This document shows, piece after piece, positions 42,990-51,014 of a stretch of 64,000 nt of DNA. This stretch comes from Craspedostauros australis. Taxonomy: Eukaryota; Bacillariophyta; Bacillariophyceae; Mastogloiales; Achnanthaceae. The first letter of the stretch is position 1. Every line of letters begins with the position of its first letter. A program made the position numbers and the translations under genes. Location of the stretch: positions 1 to 64,000 of the forward strand of contig JAMXDE010000085.1 of NCBI GenBank assembly GCA_026770025.1. Reading direction: 5' to 3'. The notes beneath the pieces were generated by a model that was given only the letters and a program-made list of their open reading frames with translations, ran no database searches and had not been told where the DNA came from.

Positions 42990-43004
42990 TTTCATTTTTA
43001 TGTT

Positions 43005-43226
43005 TTATTTTTTTAGTTCAGTTATTGAGTGATAACTAAAAAAATTTGGTAAAGAAACTGAAGTTAGTGTTAAAGATTCATTTTTCAACAATCTTTTAGC
43101 ACGGAATTTAAAAGTTGTTATTACTTCTGGTAATAACTGAAGTGAAATGAACGAATAATAAATCATTACACTTACTAAAGAACTTACTAGAATAATAGAT
43201 AAAGTAGAGAAATCGAACTGCGGCAT
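43005..43226 (-). CDS. atp8: ATP synthase subunit 8
   Basis: 73-aa product starting MPQFDFSTL, the hallmark of mitochondrial ATP8, followed by one membrane helix (IILVSSLVSVMIYYSFISLQ region, residues ~11-30) and a basic C-terminal tail. Membrane stalk component of F0. Minus strand, 15 bp upstream of trnA (minus), so the two can be co-transcribed. Shorter than many algal versions, but the N-terminal signature is intact. Confidence 0.88.
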   Translation of the reverse strand: MPQFDFSTLSIILVSSLVSVMIYYSFISLQLLPEVITTFKFRAKRLLKNESLTLTSVSLPNFFSYHSITELKK

Positions 43227-43246
43227 TTTTTTGCGTTTTAACTATG

Positions 43247-43327
43247 GCTCGTTTGGTGGAATTGGTAGACACGTCAGACTTAAAATCTGATTCTATATGA
43301 GTATCGGTTCAAGTCCGATAGCGAGTA
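43247..43327 (+). tRNA. trnL: tRNA-Leu (UAA)
   Basis: Class II. Anticodon TAA in TCAGA-CTTAAAA-TCTGA; acceptor GCTCGTT pairs with AGCGAGT; T arm ATCGG-TTCAAGT-CCGAT. It diverges from atp8. Confidence 0.94.
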
Positions 43328-43343
43328 ATTTATCTTTGAGCAA

Positions 43344-43425
43344 GCCAAAATGATGAAATTGGTAGACATGCTAGGTTTAGGTTCTAGTTCTTAAGTGAGT
43401 AGGGGTTCAAGTCCCCTTTTTGGTA
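43344..43425 (+). tRNA. trnL: tRNA-Leu (UAG)
   Basis: Class II. Anticodon TAG in CTAGG-TTTAGGT-type arm; acceptor GCCAAAA pairs with TTTTGGT; T arm AGGGG-TTCAAGT-CCCCT. It lies 16 bp after trnL(UAA). Confidence 0.93.
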
Positions 43426-43445
43426 ATCTGCAATAAACGTACGGT

Positions 43446-43826
43446 ATGGCTACAATAAACCAACTCTGCAAGAAAAATCGTCTAAAAAAACGTAAACTTA
43501 ATAAGACTCCTGCATTGAACAGATGTCCTCAAAAAAAAGGAATTTGTACAAAACTCGTTCTAAGGACTCCAAAAAAACCAAACTCGGCGCTTCGTAAAAT
43601 CGTCAAACTTCGTTTGAACAGTGGTAAAATGATTTATGCATATATCCCTGGCGAAGGTCACAACTTACAAGAATATTCTACTGTCTTGATTAGAGGGGGT
43701 AGAGTCAAAGACTTACCTGGGATAAAGTATCATTTAGTTCGTGGTAAGCTTGACTTTTCTGGCTTAAAAGAACGAAAGACTTCTAGATCAAAATACGGTA
43801 CCAAGAAAATCAGAAAATACTTATAA
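43446..43826 (+). CDS. rps12: Ribosomal protein S12
   Basis: 126-aa decoding-centre protein, strongly conserved. Segments: [35 protein letters not shown] (~43-57, containing the Lys that determines streptomycin response in bacteria) and [12 protein letters not shown]. It pairs with rps7 in bacterial str-operon order. Confidence 0.97.
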   Translation: MATINQLCKKNRLKKRKLNKTPALNRCPQKKGICTKLVLRTPKKPNSALRKIVKLRLNSGKMIYAYIPGEGHNLQEYSTVLIRGGRVKDLPGIKYHLVRGKLDFSGLKERKTSRSKYGTKKIRKYL

Positions 43827-43856
43827 ATTCAACTGGCAGCGAAATAAAAAAGTAAT

Positions 43857-44318
43857 ATGATTATACAAAATTATTCTAAGCAGTTAAAATCCAAAATTCT
43901 AACAATTTTGCTAGAAAATGGCAAAAAAGAAACTAGCGAAAAGCTATTAAAATTTAGTTCGAAATTAGTGCAAAAAAAAACAAAGAAAAGGTTTTTATCG
44001 TTATTTAAAATTTCGCTCGTTAATTCGGCACCACTTTTTAAAATTAAAGAGCAAAAAACAAAAAAAGGTAAACGTAAAAGTATAAAAATTGTACCACAAT
44101 TTGTGTTGAGTGCGAATCATCGTGTTTTATTCGCTTTGAAATTATTTAGATTAGCGGTAAAGTCATCAAGTAGTGTGAAAGCTCAGTTGTCGTATCAAAA
44201 ATTAGCGGATGAGATTTCGAATTCTCTAAGTCTCAAAAGCAGGTCTATTGATTATAAGACTGATTATCATGCGAAAGCACTAGCAAATAAAAGATACTTG
44301 GCTCAATTTAGATGGTAG
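43857..44318 (+). CDS. rps7: Ribosomal protein S7
   Basis: 153-aa small-subunit head assembly protein. C-terminal half: LFALKLFRLAVKSSSSVKAQ (~90-110), KLADEISNSL and the final YHAKALANKRYLAQFRW, equivalent to the bacterial HRMAEANKAFAHYRW end. The central part is divergent and lysine-rich. It follows rps12 by 30 bp. Confidence 0.9.
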   Translation: MIIQNYSKQLKSKILTILLENGKKETSEKLLKFSSKLVQKKTKKRFLSLFKISLVNSAPLFKIKEQKTKKGKRKSIKIVPQFVLSANHRVLFALKLFRLAVKSSSSVKAQLSYQKLADEISNSLSLKSRSIDYKTDYHAKALANKRYLAQFRW

Positions 44319-44321
44319 CTT

Positions 44322-44395
44322 TACGTTTAGTAGGATTTGAACCTACAACCTTCGGGACCGAAATCCGACGCTCTGTCCAATTGAGCCATAAACGC
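44322..44395 (-). tRNA. trnR: tRNA-Arg (UCG)
   Basis: Minus strand. Acceptor GCGTTTA pairs with TAAACGT; anticodon TCG in arm TCGGA-TTTCGGT-CCCGA (one mismatch); T arm GTAGG-TTCAAAT-CCTAC. It reads CGN codons and lies 3 bp after the rps7 stop, convergent with it. Confidence 0.92.
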
Positions 44396-44417
44396 GGTTT
44401 TATGATTGCGTCATTGT

Positions 44418-44798
44418 ATGATTCAACAACAAACTATATTAAAAGTAACCGATAACTCAGGTGCCAAAACTGTTAAATGTATAAAAGTCTTGGGCGGGTT
44501 TAAAAAACGTTACGCTATTGTAGGAGACCTCATTATCGTTTCGGTACAAAATTTACGAAATAGAGCTCGTGAGAGCGCAAAAGTCTCGAAAGGTGGGGTT
44601 TTTAAGGCTTTAGTTATTAGAACAAAAACGAAAAAATTGAGGCGAGATGGGTTAAGCTTTTCTTCGGTTGAAAATTCTGTTGTTCTTATTAACAAACAGG
44701 GTACCCCTATAGCTACTCGGATTTTAGGCTCCATTCCAAAAATTTTGAAAAAGAAAAAATTTGTTAAATTTGTAAGTCTTTCTTCAGGTTTAATTTAA
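44418..44798 (+). CDS. rpl14: Ribosomal protein L14
   Basis: 126-aa large-subunit interface protein. Starts MIQQQTILKVTDNSGAKTVK, the family N-terminus, and has the conserved VGDLIIVSVQ and SVVLINKQGTPIATRILG segments. A TTG four codons upstream is in frame but the ATG matches the family start. It pairs with rpl5 in bacterial spc order (5 bp gap). Confidence 0.96.
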   Translation: MIQQQTILKVTDNSGAKTVKCIKVLGGFKKRYAIVGDLIIVSVQNLRNRARESAKVSKGGVFKALVIRTKTKKLRRDGLSFSSVENSVVLINKQGTPIATRILGSIPKILKKKKFVKFVSLSSGLI

Positions 44799-44803
44799 AT
44801 TAA

Positions 44804-45337
44804 ATGAACATTTTAGAATACTATTTTAAATACATAATAGCGCGCGATTTATTTAATAAATTTCACTATAAAAATACAAAAGAGCTTCCACAATTAAGTT
44901 ACATTAGTTTAAATTTTGGTTATAAAACAAATGATCTTAAAAACGTAGCTTCTGCTTTACTCGCTTTAAAATTAATAGCAAAAGACCGGGCTTCAGTTAG
45001 TAAAGCAAAAAAATCTAATTTAATGCTTAGGATACGAAAAGGGCAACCTGCTGGTTGTGTTGCGCGTTTAGATGGAACTGATTCCTTCATCTTTTTGGAT
45101 AATTTTACCTCGCAAATAGCGCCTTCTTTAAAAGATTTTACTGGTTTGAAGTTAAAGAAAAACTGTCGGACAGGCGCTTTATCTTTAGAGTTGTCACAAT
45201 TAATTGTGTTTAAAGAGTTGGAGCGTCAGTTTTATTTATTTAATGATTTAGAGAAGCTAAATGTAACCTTTGTGACAACTGCAAAAACCTATACACAGTT
45301 TCGTTATTTATTAAGTAGTTTAAGGTTACCTTTTTAG
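44804..45337 (+). CDS. rpl5: Ribosomal protein L5
   Basis: 177-aa central-protuberance protein. Conserved: KELPQLSYISLNFG (~26-39), AKKSNLMLRIRKGQPAGC (~67-84, with the G-P/G RNA-contact region) and a typical C-terminal segment with FVTTAKTYTQFRYLLSSLRLPF. No 5S rRNA gene, its usual partner, was recognised in the window. Confidence 0.93.
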   Translation: MNILEYYFKYIIARDLFNKFHYKNTKELPQLSYISLNFGYKTNDLKNVASALLALKLIAKDRASVSKAKKSNLMLRIRKGQPAGCVARLDGTDSFIFLDNFTSQIAPSLKDFTGLKLKKNCRTGALSLELSQLIVFKELERQFYLFNDLEKLNVTFVTTAKTYTQFRYLLSSLRLPF

Positions 45338-45372
45338 CTCAACCTTTTAGTGATGCAGCACAAAAGCAAAAT

Positions 45373-45445
45373 GCAATTGTAACTCAATAGGTAGAGTGTA
45401 ACCTTGCCAAGGTTGAAGCTAAGGGTTCGAGTCCCTTCATTTGCT
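45373..45445 (+). tRNA. trnG: tRNA-Gly (GCC)
   Basis: Anticodon GCC in ACCTTGCCAAGGT; acceptor GCAATTG against CATTTGC (one mismatch); T arm AAGGG-TTCGAGT-CCCTT. The only tRNA-Gly found, although GGA codons occur. Confidence 0.92.
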
Positions 45446-45448
45446 TAA

Positions 45449-45534
45449 GGATGGATGACTGAGTGGTCTAAAGTGACAGTTTTGAAAACTGTTGTATTTT
45501 ATCGATACCGTGGGTTCGAATCCCACTCTATCCT
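45449..45534 (+). tRNA. trnS: tRNA-Ser (UGA)
   Basis: Class II with long variable arm. Anticodon TGA in ACAGT-TTTGAAA-ACTGT; acceptor GGATGGA pairs with TCTATCC; T arm GTGGG-TTCGAAT-CCCAC. It reads UCN codons. Confidence 0.94.
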
Positions 45535-45549
45535 AATTCTTATAGAGTT

Positions 45550-45629
45550 GGCTAGTTGGCTAAATAACATAATTGGCAATGTAAAAGATTGCAAATTTTT
45601 TAATACTGGTTCGAATCCAGTTTTAGCCT
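45550..45629 (+). tRNA. trnC: tRNA-Cys (GCA), unusual structure
   Basis: Acceptor GGCTAGT against TTTAGCC (six of seven pairs); T arm ACTGG-TTCGAAT-CCAGT perfect. Anticodon arm AAAGA-TTGCAAA-TTTTT gives anticodon GCA (all A-T/G-U). The D region is long and hard to fold. An alternative arm GCAAT-GTAAAAG-ATTGC would give AAA and is rejected because Cys is otherwise missing and the T-G-C-A-A loop fits tRNA-Cys. Confidence 0.8.
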
Positions 45630-45634
45630 TTGAT

Positions 45635-46624
45635 ATGTTAATTACAATTTTAATTCTTTTTTTAAAAATTCTTAGTATCACTGTTCCTCTTCTTATAGCG
45701 GTAGCTTATTTTACGGTGGCGGAACGAAAAATTATGGGTGCTATTCAAAGACGAAGAGGCCCTAATGTAATAGGGTTTATTGGTACTTTACAGGCTCTTG
45801 CTGATGGTTTAAAACTGTTTGTTAAGGAGACTACTCTACCCAGTAATTCTAACGTTATTATATTTCTTTTAGCTCCTTTATTATCATTTCTATTAAGTTT
45901 GATTGGTTGGGCGGCAATTCCGTTTTCTCATAAAATTGTGTTAGCTGACGTAAATTTAGGACTGCTTTATTTATTAGCTGTTTCATCATTAAATGTTTAT
46001 GGGATAATCTTAGCTGGTTGGTCAAGTAATTCTAAATATGCTTATCTCGGAGGATTACGTTCGGCATCTCAAATGATTTCTTATGAAATGTCCATCAGTT
46101 TTATTTTGTTAAGTGTTGTAATTTGTACAGGTTCATTAAACTTAAGTAAAATCGTTTTAGCACAAACTGAGATTTGGTTAATAATTCCTCTTTTTCCCCT
46201 CTTTATTATGTTCTACATTTCAATGTTAGCAGAAACTAATAGACATCCTTTCGATCTTCCTGAGGCCGAAGCCGAACTTGTATCAGGATATAATGTAGAA
46301 TATTCTGCGATGACCTTTGCACTATTCTTTTTAGGCGAGTATGCTAATATGTTAATGATGAGTGCAATTTCATCTGTTTTATTCCTGGGTGGGTGGCTCC
46401 CACCTTTTAATATTTTCCCATTAAATTTTTTCCCAGGGAGTTTGTGGTTTAGTTTAAAAATATTATTCGGTGTACTTTTTTTTATCGTAACAAGAGCTAC
46501 TTTGCCTAGATATAGATATGATCAGCTAATGCATCTCGGTTGGAAGAGTTTCCTCCCTTTGTCTATTGCGTATTTTGTATTTACGTCGTGTAGTTTAATA
46601 AGTTTTAATTGGTTACCTTACTAA
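45635..46624 (+). CDS. nad1: NADH dehydrogenase subunit 1
   Basis: 329-aa complex I membrane subunit (NuoH homologue) that forms the quinone channel. Conserved: [19 protein letters not shown] (~29-47), [18 protein letters not shown] (~206-223) and [15 protein letters not shown] near the C-terminus. The frame is open far upstream through trnS and trnC, but the ATG at 45635, 5 bp after trnC, gives the family length. The 3' end overlaps tatC on the other strand by 12 bp. Confidence 0.96.
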   Translation: MLITILILFLKILSITVPLLIAVAYFTVAERKIMGAIQRRRGPNVIGFIGTLQALADGLKLFVKETTLPSNSNVIIFLLAPLLSFLLSLIGWAAIPFSHKIVLADVNLGLLYLLAVSSLNVYGIILAGWSSNSKYAYLGGLRSASQMISYEMSISFILLSVVICTGSLNLSKIVLAQTEIWLIIPLFPLFIMFYISMLAETNRHPFDLPEAEAELVSGYNVEYSAMTFALFFLGEYANMLMMSAISSVLFLGGWLPPFNIFPLNFFPGSLWFSLKILFGVLFFIVTRATLPRYRYDQLMHLGWKSFLPLSIAYFVFTSCSLISFNWLPY

Positions 46625-47347
46625 AATTTGTTTGACAATTTTCAGAAGTATGCGAAATTCATAAAGTGTGCTAAGGAGTATTGTCAAAAATATCTGACTA
46701 ATTATGTCTGGAGGAGTGCTTAGAGTTGATATGAGTAGAAAGAAACAGTAGAGAAACCTTCTAAGTTTTTTCATTAAGATAATTTTTTGATTAACGTTAT
46801 CTATAATTATGCTCGTGGTAACAAGGAGAAAGATATTGAATAAACTGGTGAAGTAAAGGTTTTGATAGTATTTCAAATATTGGCTAATTTTAGCTTCAAA
46901 ATAGATTGGCTGAGCTTCTTGCTCTAAATGTTGATAAAATGTTAGAAAAAATTTTAAAGAAAAAGGCAAAACTAGTTTATTTAATATGGTCAATACGATT
47001 ACGTAAAGACATAATAACAAGACAAAAGATTTCTTCATTTTTTTATACTCGATTATATTGAATCCAGGTGCCATAAATAGAAAAATTGCGTATAACGTAT
47101 AAAAGAACATAATTTGGTTCGTTACAAGAAGGAGTACATTGAGATTTGTTGAAAAAAGTTCTGTTATATCTGTATAGATAAAATGCCCTTCAGTTAAGCC
47201 AATTTGTTCAAAATTAAATAAGCCTACGAAAGAAAAGAAAATTGTTTTTTTGTATTTGTAGCATGTGCAAAATAGGAAAAGCCATGTAGTAATTAAGATA
47301 ATTATTCGATTTCGTAATTCAAGTAGATATTTATAGTAATTTTTCAT
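46613..47347 (-). CDS. tatC: Sec-independent translocase component TatC
   Basis: 244-aa six-helix membrane protein (also mttB). Begins with the cytosol-side [10 protein letters not shown] pattern of TatC (bacterial HLxELRxR). Later it has [19 protein letters not shown] (equivalent to the P-GL-E-..K region) and [12 protein letters not shown], equivalent to bacterial STPPDxxSQ. In stramenopile mitochondria TatC inserts folded proteins such as the Rieske protein (established for the family elsewhere). Minus strand, convergent with nad1, overlapping its last 12 bp. Confidence 0.92.
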   Translation of the reverse strand: MKNYYKYLLELRNRIIILITTWLFLFCTCYKYKKTIFFSFVGLFNFEQIGLTEGHFIYTDITELFSTNLNVLLLVTNQIMFFYTLYAIFLFMAPGFNIIEYKKMKKSFVLLLCLYVIVLTILNKLVLPFSLKFFLTFYQHLEQEAQPIYFEAKISQYLKYYQNLYFTSLFNIFLLVTTSIIIDNVNQKIILMKKLRRFLYCFFLLISTLSTPPDIISQIFLTILLSTLYEFRILLKIVKQILVR

Positions 47348-47363
47348 TCTATATGTTGCTCTT

Positions 47364-47436
47364 AGGAGGATAGCTCAGTTGGCAGAGCAGTGGTTTCCAA
47401 AACCAAAGGACAGGGGTTCGACTCCCTTTTTTCCTG
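47364..47436 (+). tRNA. trnW: tRNA-Trp (CCA)
   Basis: Anticodon CCA in GGTTTCCAAAACC; acceptor AGGAGGA pairs with TTTTCCT (G-U pairs); T arm AGGGG-TTCGACT-CCCTT. CCA reads UGG only, consistent with UGA as stop in this genome. Confidence 0.94.
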
Positions 47437-47438
47437 TT

Positions 47439-47470
47439 AAAAAGCTATACTATTTGTTAGTATAGTTTTT
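47439..47470. terminator. Strong hairpin at the 3' ends of trnW and tatA
   Basis: CTATACTA (47445-47452) and TAGTATAG (47458-47465) pair perfectly around TTTGT, extended by an A-run facing a T-run, giving a stem of about 12 bp. The tatA stop codon (minus strand, 47450-47452) lies inside it. Being flanked by A and T runs, it looks terminator-like on both strands; a role in 3'-end formation or stability is inference. Confidence 0.6.
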
Positions 47471-47581
47471 TATTTGTTTTAAAACATATCGTGTTTGTTT
47501 TTTTAATGCTTTAATATCTCCGAAGAGCATAAAAAGAAAAGTTAATAAAACGAATATTTGTCCAATACTTACTGTTCTCAT
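47450..47581 (-). CDS. tatA: Candidate TatA-like translocase protein, 43 aa
   Basis: A short minus-strand ORF: ATG at 47579-47581, stop TAG at 47450-47452. The product MRTVSIGQIFVLLTFLFMLF continues GDIKALKKQTRYVLKQ. This is the TatA layout: short N-terminus, one helix with a preceding Gly-Gln, the conserved Phe-Gly hinge (LFGD), then a basic amphipathic helix. It lacks the acidic C-terminal tail of bacterial TatA. Its neighbour on the same strand is tatC (46613-47347), with trnW between on the other strand. Function rests on motif and context. Confidence 0.75.
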   Translation of the reverse strand: MRTVSIGQIFVLLTFLFMLFGDIKALKKQTRYVLKQIKNYTNK

Positions 47582-47606
47582 AAAAATATATTTAATTAAA
47601 AATTGT

Positions 47607-47679
47607 AGGCCTGTAGTTCAGTTGGTAGAACGTGCTGCTCATAACGGTTTAGTCGTAGGTTCAAATCCTACTGGGCCTA
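47607..47679 (+). tRNA. trnI: tRNA-Ile (CAU, probably lysidine-modified)
   Basis: Anticodon CAT in loop CTCATAA; acceptor AGGCCTG pairs with TGGGCCT; T arm GTAGG-TTCAAAT-CCTAC. The GCTCATAACGG anticodon region resembles plant mitochondrial and bacterial tRNA-Ile(CAU) rather than either Met class, and AUA codons are common here. Assignment by resemblance; elongator Met is the alternative. Confidence 0.7.
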
Positions 47680-47704
47680 GCGTATTTATAAAGACTCTTT
47701 AGAT

Positions 47705-48172
47705 ATGAATTTGGATTTAAAAAACTATCGTGCGTTAAGAATAAAGCATTATTTAAAAAAATCACCTATTCTTGTAGTATATCATACGCCTAGACTAAGG
47801 TGTAAGAAGCTGCTTCTTATAGAACAAGATTTGAAAAAGTTAGGTTTAGTGCAATATAAAGTTGCAAATAGTGCAATTTCAAGAATTACCCAATCTTCTA
47901 TATATCGGAACTTTACTACGGCAATTTCAGGTACTGTTACAATTTTAAAATTACAAAGTAATACTGAAGAAATTTTAATGGAAACCTTAATAAAAAAATT
48001 CCATTCAATCTTTGTTTGTCTTTTTTTAAAACTCAATAATAAAATTTATGAAGTTAATAACACGAAATATTGTGACAAGGCTTCATATAAACAAATAATG
48101 TCTACATTTAATGCTTCTTTAAATGTTTATTTTAAAAGTCCGTATTCCTGGTCATTTAAAAACTCGAAATAA
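47705..48172 (+). CDS. Candidate ribosomal protein L10-like
   Basis: 155-aa basic protein. Residues ~20-125 fit the layout of L10: a strand (ILVVYHT), helix with LLLIEQDLKKLGL, strand YKVANSAISR (bacterial RVVKNTLLRR position), then FTTAISGTVTILKLQS (bacterial GPTLIAYS position), then a helix with LMETLIKKFHS. Match is by pattern only. The last codons (SKW-type end SWSFKNSK) overlap trnP on the opposite strand by 9 bp (48164-48172). If not L10 it is a lineage-specific ORF. Confidence 0.55.
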   Translation: MNLDLKNYRALRIKHYLKKSPILVVYHTPRLRCKKLLLIEQDLKKLGLVQYKVANSAISRITQSSIYRNFTTAISGTVTILKLQSNTEEILMETLIKKFHSIFVCLFLKLNNKIYEVNNTKYCDKASYKQIMSTFNASLNVYFKSPYSWSFKNSK

Positions 48173-48236
48173 TGTGATTTGAACACATGACCCCCTGTTC
48201 CCAAAACAGGTGCGCTACCAACTACGCCATATTTCG
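48164..48236 (-). tRNA. trnP: tRNA-Pro (UGG)
   Basis: Minus strand. Acceptor CGAAATA pairs with TATTTCG; anticodon TGG in CCTGT-TTTGGGA-ACAGG; T arm ATGTG-TTCAAAT-CACAT. Its 3' end overlaps the end of the L10-like ORF on the other strand. Confidence 0.94.
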
Positions 48237-48256
48237 ATGATTTATGATAAAGAAGA

Positions 48257-48339
48257 AGGAGAGAATAGGATTCGAACCTATGATGAGAAAACTCAACAGA
48301 TTTACAATCTGTCGCTTTAAACCGCTCAGCCATCTCTCC
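48257..48339 (-). tRNA. trnY: tRNA-Tyr (GUA)
   Basis: Minus strand, class II with long variable arm as in bacteria. Acceptor GGAGAGA pairs with TCTCTCC; anticodon GTA in CAGATTGTAAATCTG; T arm ATAGG-TTCGAAT-CCTAT. Confidence 0.94.
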
Positions 48340-48346
48340 AGTGAGT

Positions 48347-48907
48347 TTATTTTATAGTTTTGCGTACATATTTCTTTCGCCGAACCTTTCTTTTTCTGCA
48401 GCCATTGTAAGGTACTTTATTAAAACTTTTAATGACTCGAATAAAGAAAAGACTTTCTAAATGTTTTATGATAAAAAATTTGTGTGTTCTAACATTTTTT
48501 AAATGAATGGCCACTGGGGCATCATTTGCGAACGAAATTTTTAATTTTAACAATCGGATTAATCTGTTTAAAGCTATCTTTCTTCTCTTCTTTTGTTTTC
48601 CTTGGAACCCTATATCACCTGCTCCACGGAAAAAAATTATTTCCCCTTTTGCGTTAGATAATTGTATTGTTGTGTTTGTTCGTAGAAAAGTTATTGATAA
48701 AATATAAGAGACTAATAGATTTTCGTTTGTTATTGAGGAGTGTTTTTGTTCACCTAATTTTTTGCTTAAGTTAGTTTTTTTTATTGTTTTTAATTGGGTC
48801 GTCTGATTCAGTAACTTTGCCAAGTGAATTTGTTCTTTTGTTTTTTTTAGAGATTTCAAGTTTAATTTGAGCATTAAATTTTTAAAAGTTAAGTTTGATA
48901 AAGACAT
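48347..48907 (-). CDS. rps11: Ribosomal protein S11
   Basis: 186-aa small-subunit platform protein. Conserved C-terminal half: LRTNTTIQLSNAKGEIIFFR (bacterial TFNNTIVTITDxxGN position), GFQGKQKKRR, and the end VPYNGCRKRKVRRKKYVRK, the family HNGCRPPKRRRV signature. About 60 extra Lys/Thr-rich residues precede the core. Minus strand, followed by trnY and trnP on the same strand. Confidence 0.92.
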   Translation of the reverse strand: MSLSNLTFKNLMLKLNLKSLKKTKEQIHLAKLLNQTTQLKTIKKTNLSKKLGEQKHSSITNENLLVSYILSITFLRTNTTIQLSNAKGEIIFFRGAGDIGFQGKQKKRRKIALNRLIRLLKLKISFANDAPVAIHLKNVRTHKFFIIKHLESLFFIRVIKSFNKVPYNGCRKRKVRRKKYVRKTIK

Positions 48908-48955
48908 ATAAATAAAAAACGTATTTAATTAGAAATAAAGAGTATTAGTTGCATT

Positions 48956-49741
48956 ATGTTTAAACAAAGCAAACCGTTTACACCGTCTCAGAGAAATTTG
49001 TTACAGTTAAATAAGAATTATTTACAAAAAAAACCTATATTAAAAACTTTAATTTGCGGCAAAAAAAACTTTGCCGGACGAAACAACTCAGGTCAGATTA
49101 CCGCTTACCATCGAGGGGGCGGGGTAAAAAGACGTTTTAGAAAAATAAGTTTTAATCATTTAAACGTTTCTGCAATGAGTATTGTGTGTAGCTTGGAGCA
49201 TGATCCAAATCGAAGTGCTTTTATTGCTTCAGTTTACGATTATTCGACAAAAACTTTCGCTTACATTTTAGCGCCTCGACAATTAACTGTGGGGGACATT
49301 GTTAGTTACGGTCAAGAAATTAAACCGAGTTTAGGGAGTTCCTTGCCTTTGTCTCAAATACCTGTAGGTACTTATATATACAACGTTAGTCTTAAGAAAC
49401 AATCTTGTTCTATTGTAGCGAGATCCGCAGGGACTTTTGCGATTTTGAGAGACAAATCGGTGAAATTTGTCACTATTTTGTTACCTTCTGGTCTCAGTAG
49501 AAAAGTTTCACCAAAATGCTTTGCTTCTATAGGAGAAGTGTCCAACACTGGGCATTTGTTGCAATGTTTAGGAAAGGCTGGAAGATCCCGTTGGTTAAAT
49601 CATAGGCCTGTTGTAAGGGGTGTCGCAATGAATCCTACAGACCATCCTCACGGAGGTGGTGAGGGTAAGAAGTCTGGAATATCCAAGACGCCTTGGGGAA
49701 AGTCTAACTTGAGAGGTAAAACAGGTAAACATAGCAATTAA
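48956..49741 (+). CDS. rpl2: Ribosomal protein L2
   Basis: 261-aa peptidyl-transferase-centre protein. Conserved: GRNNSGQITAYHRGGGVKRR (~43-62), the C-terminal VRGVAMNPTDHPHGGGEGK (~220-238) containing the essential His, and TPWGKSNLRGKTGKH. Start of the rpl2-rps19-rps3-rpl16 run, in bacterial S10-operon order. It diverges from rps11. Confidence 0.97.
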   Translation: MFKQSKPFTPSQRNLLQLNKNYLQKKPILKTLICGKKNFAGRNNSGQITAYHRGGGVKRRFRKISFNHLNVSAMSIVCSLEHDPNRSAFIASVYDYSTKTFAYILAPRQLTVGDIVSYGQEIKPSLGSSLPLSQIPVGTYIYNVSLKKQSCSIVARSAGTFAILRDKSVKFVTILLPSGLSRKVSPKCFASIGEVSNTGHLLQCLGKAGRSRWLNHRPVVRGVAMNPTDHPHGGGEGKKSGISKTPWGKSNLRGKTGKHSN

Positions 49742-49755
49742 AATATTACAAAATC

Positions 49756-50004
49756 ATGGGAAGATCAAAATGGAAAGGTCCATCTCTCAATAATATGAAT
49801 CGAACTCAAACAAATATGAACTATGCGATATCTTTAGCTCGGAGTACCGAAATTACCGCTAAAGACGTTGATTCGTCTGTAAGTGTTCATTGTGGGGATA
49901 GGTCAATTATAGTAAAAATAACGAAAGAGATGATAGGACACAAAGTAGGAGAGTTTGCTCCAACAAAAGAATGTGCGGTATTTAAGAAGAAAAAAAATAA
50001 GTAA
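49756..50004 (+). CDS. rps19: Ribosomal protein S19
   Basis: 82-aa small-subunit head protein: MGRSKWKGPSL at the N-terminus (family RSxxKGPF), and the GHKVGEFAPTKECAVFKKKK end, equivalent to bacterial GHKLGEFAPTRTFRGH. Between rpl2 and rps3 as expected. Confidence 0.95.
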   Translation: MGRSKWKGPSLNNMNRTQTNMNYAISLARSTEITAKDVDSSVSVHCGDRSIIVKITKEMIGHKVGEFAPTKECAVFKKKKNK

Positions 50005-50015
50005 TCTATATATAA

Positions 50016-50996
50016 ATGGGACAAAAAACAAATCCAAACATATTTCGGCTTGGTATTAGTAAAACATGGAAAACTAAATTTTATGAAAAAAAAACAGGAG
50101 AACTCGCGGATTTTATTTTTAACGATTTAGAAATTATTAACTACATAAAAAGGTTTTTTCAAACGAACGATTTGTACCTACATGACTACAAACTATCATA
50201 TAGCAATTCAACTATTAATATCTTTATATCGTATTTTATTACAGAAAAATTTAGTTTTACACATCTGGAAAATAAACTTCAAATTCGGTCAGATAATTCA
50301 GGTAAAGGCTCGAAAATTGTCAAATTAGTTGGCACAAGGGAAAAGATAAAACGAGGCTCGAATAGTCGGCTTATAAATAGCTCTTCTGGTTATATTAATA
50401 GACTGAGTAGATTATTTGTTTATAATTCATTAACTTTAAAGCGTCGGGGAGAATACTCAGTCGAACGTTCATCAACGAACGTTCTGGCCAAACTTGTTGA
50501 AGGTCTCAATTTATTTACGGGTAATAAACATCAGTTTATTTTAACAATGAAATGTATAAATACTAATTTCGTTTTAACAAAGTATCAGTCAAAAACGCTA
50601 AAAAAAAAGTTATTAAATTTGCAGAGGTTTCGAAATTCATCATTTTTTAAAGAAGGCTTCAATGTGTTCTTTGTAACATTATCTAATGGTAGTGGGGCCA
50701 GCCTGTTGGCTACTTTTATTGCTGCGGAACTTAAACGTTCAAAGCGACAAAAGCCAATATTTATGTTTATAAAACGATTCTTTAATTTATTTATAAACAC
50801 AAATATGTCAAGTTTGAAAGGTGTAAAGGTTATTGTTAAAGGGAAGTTAAATGGGGCCCCTAGAGCTAAGCATAAGATAATCACTGTTGGTAGTGTGCCT
50901 ATTCAAACAATTAGCGAGATAATTGATTATTCTTCTATTAGTGTTCAGAACCCTAATGGAAGTTACGGTATTAAGGTCTGGGTAGTTGAAAAATAG
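50016..50996 (+). CDS. rps3: Ribosomal protein S3
   Basis: 326-aa small-subunit protein. N-terminus MGQKTNPNIFRLGISKTWKT is the S3 signature. The C-terminal domain has MSSLKGVKVIVKGKLNGAPR (bacterial GIKVQVSGRLNGAEIAR position) and NPNGSYGIKVWVVEK at the end. The middle is an enlarged, poorly conserved region, usual for mitochondrial S3. It starts 11 bp after rps19. Confidence 0.95.
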   Translation: MGQKTNPNIFRLGISKTWKTKFYEKKTGELADFIFNDLEIINYIKRFFQTNDLYLHDYKLSYSNSTINIFISYFITEKFSFTHLENKLQIRSDNSGKGSKIVKLVGTREKIKRGSNSRLINSSSGYINRLSRLFVYNSLTLKRRGEYSVERSSTNVLAKLVEGLNLFTGNKHQFILTMKCINTNFVLTKYQSKTLKKKLLNLQRFRNSSFFKEGFNVFFVTLSNGSGASLLATFIAAELKRSKRQKPIFMFIKRFFNLFINTNMSSLKGVKVIVKGKLNGAPRAKHKIITVGSVPIQTISEIIDYSSISVQNPNGSYGIKVWVVEK

Positions 50997-51014
50997 TATA
51001 CGATTAAATTAAAT

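Noticed and set aside
45576-45592. Anticodon arm GCAAT-GTAAAAG-ATTGC giving a tRNA with AAA (or Tyr-like GTA)
   Set aside because: tRNA-Phe(GAA) and tRNA-Tyr(GUA) are present elsewhere; shifting the arm gives AAAGA-TTGCAAA-TTTTT with GCA, supplying the otherwise missing tRNA-Cys.
45455-45634. Extension of nad1 upstream to a 389-codon reading
   Set aside because: The extension runs through trnS(UGA) and trnC; the ATG at 45635 gives the family start and length.
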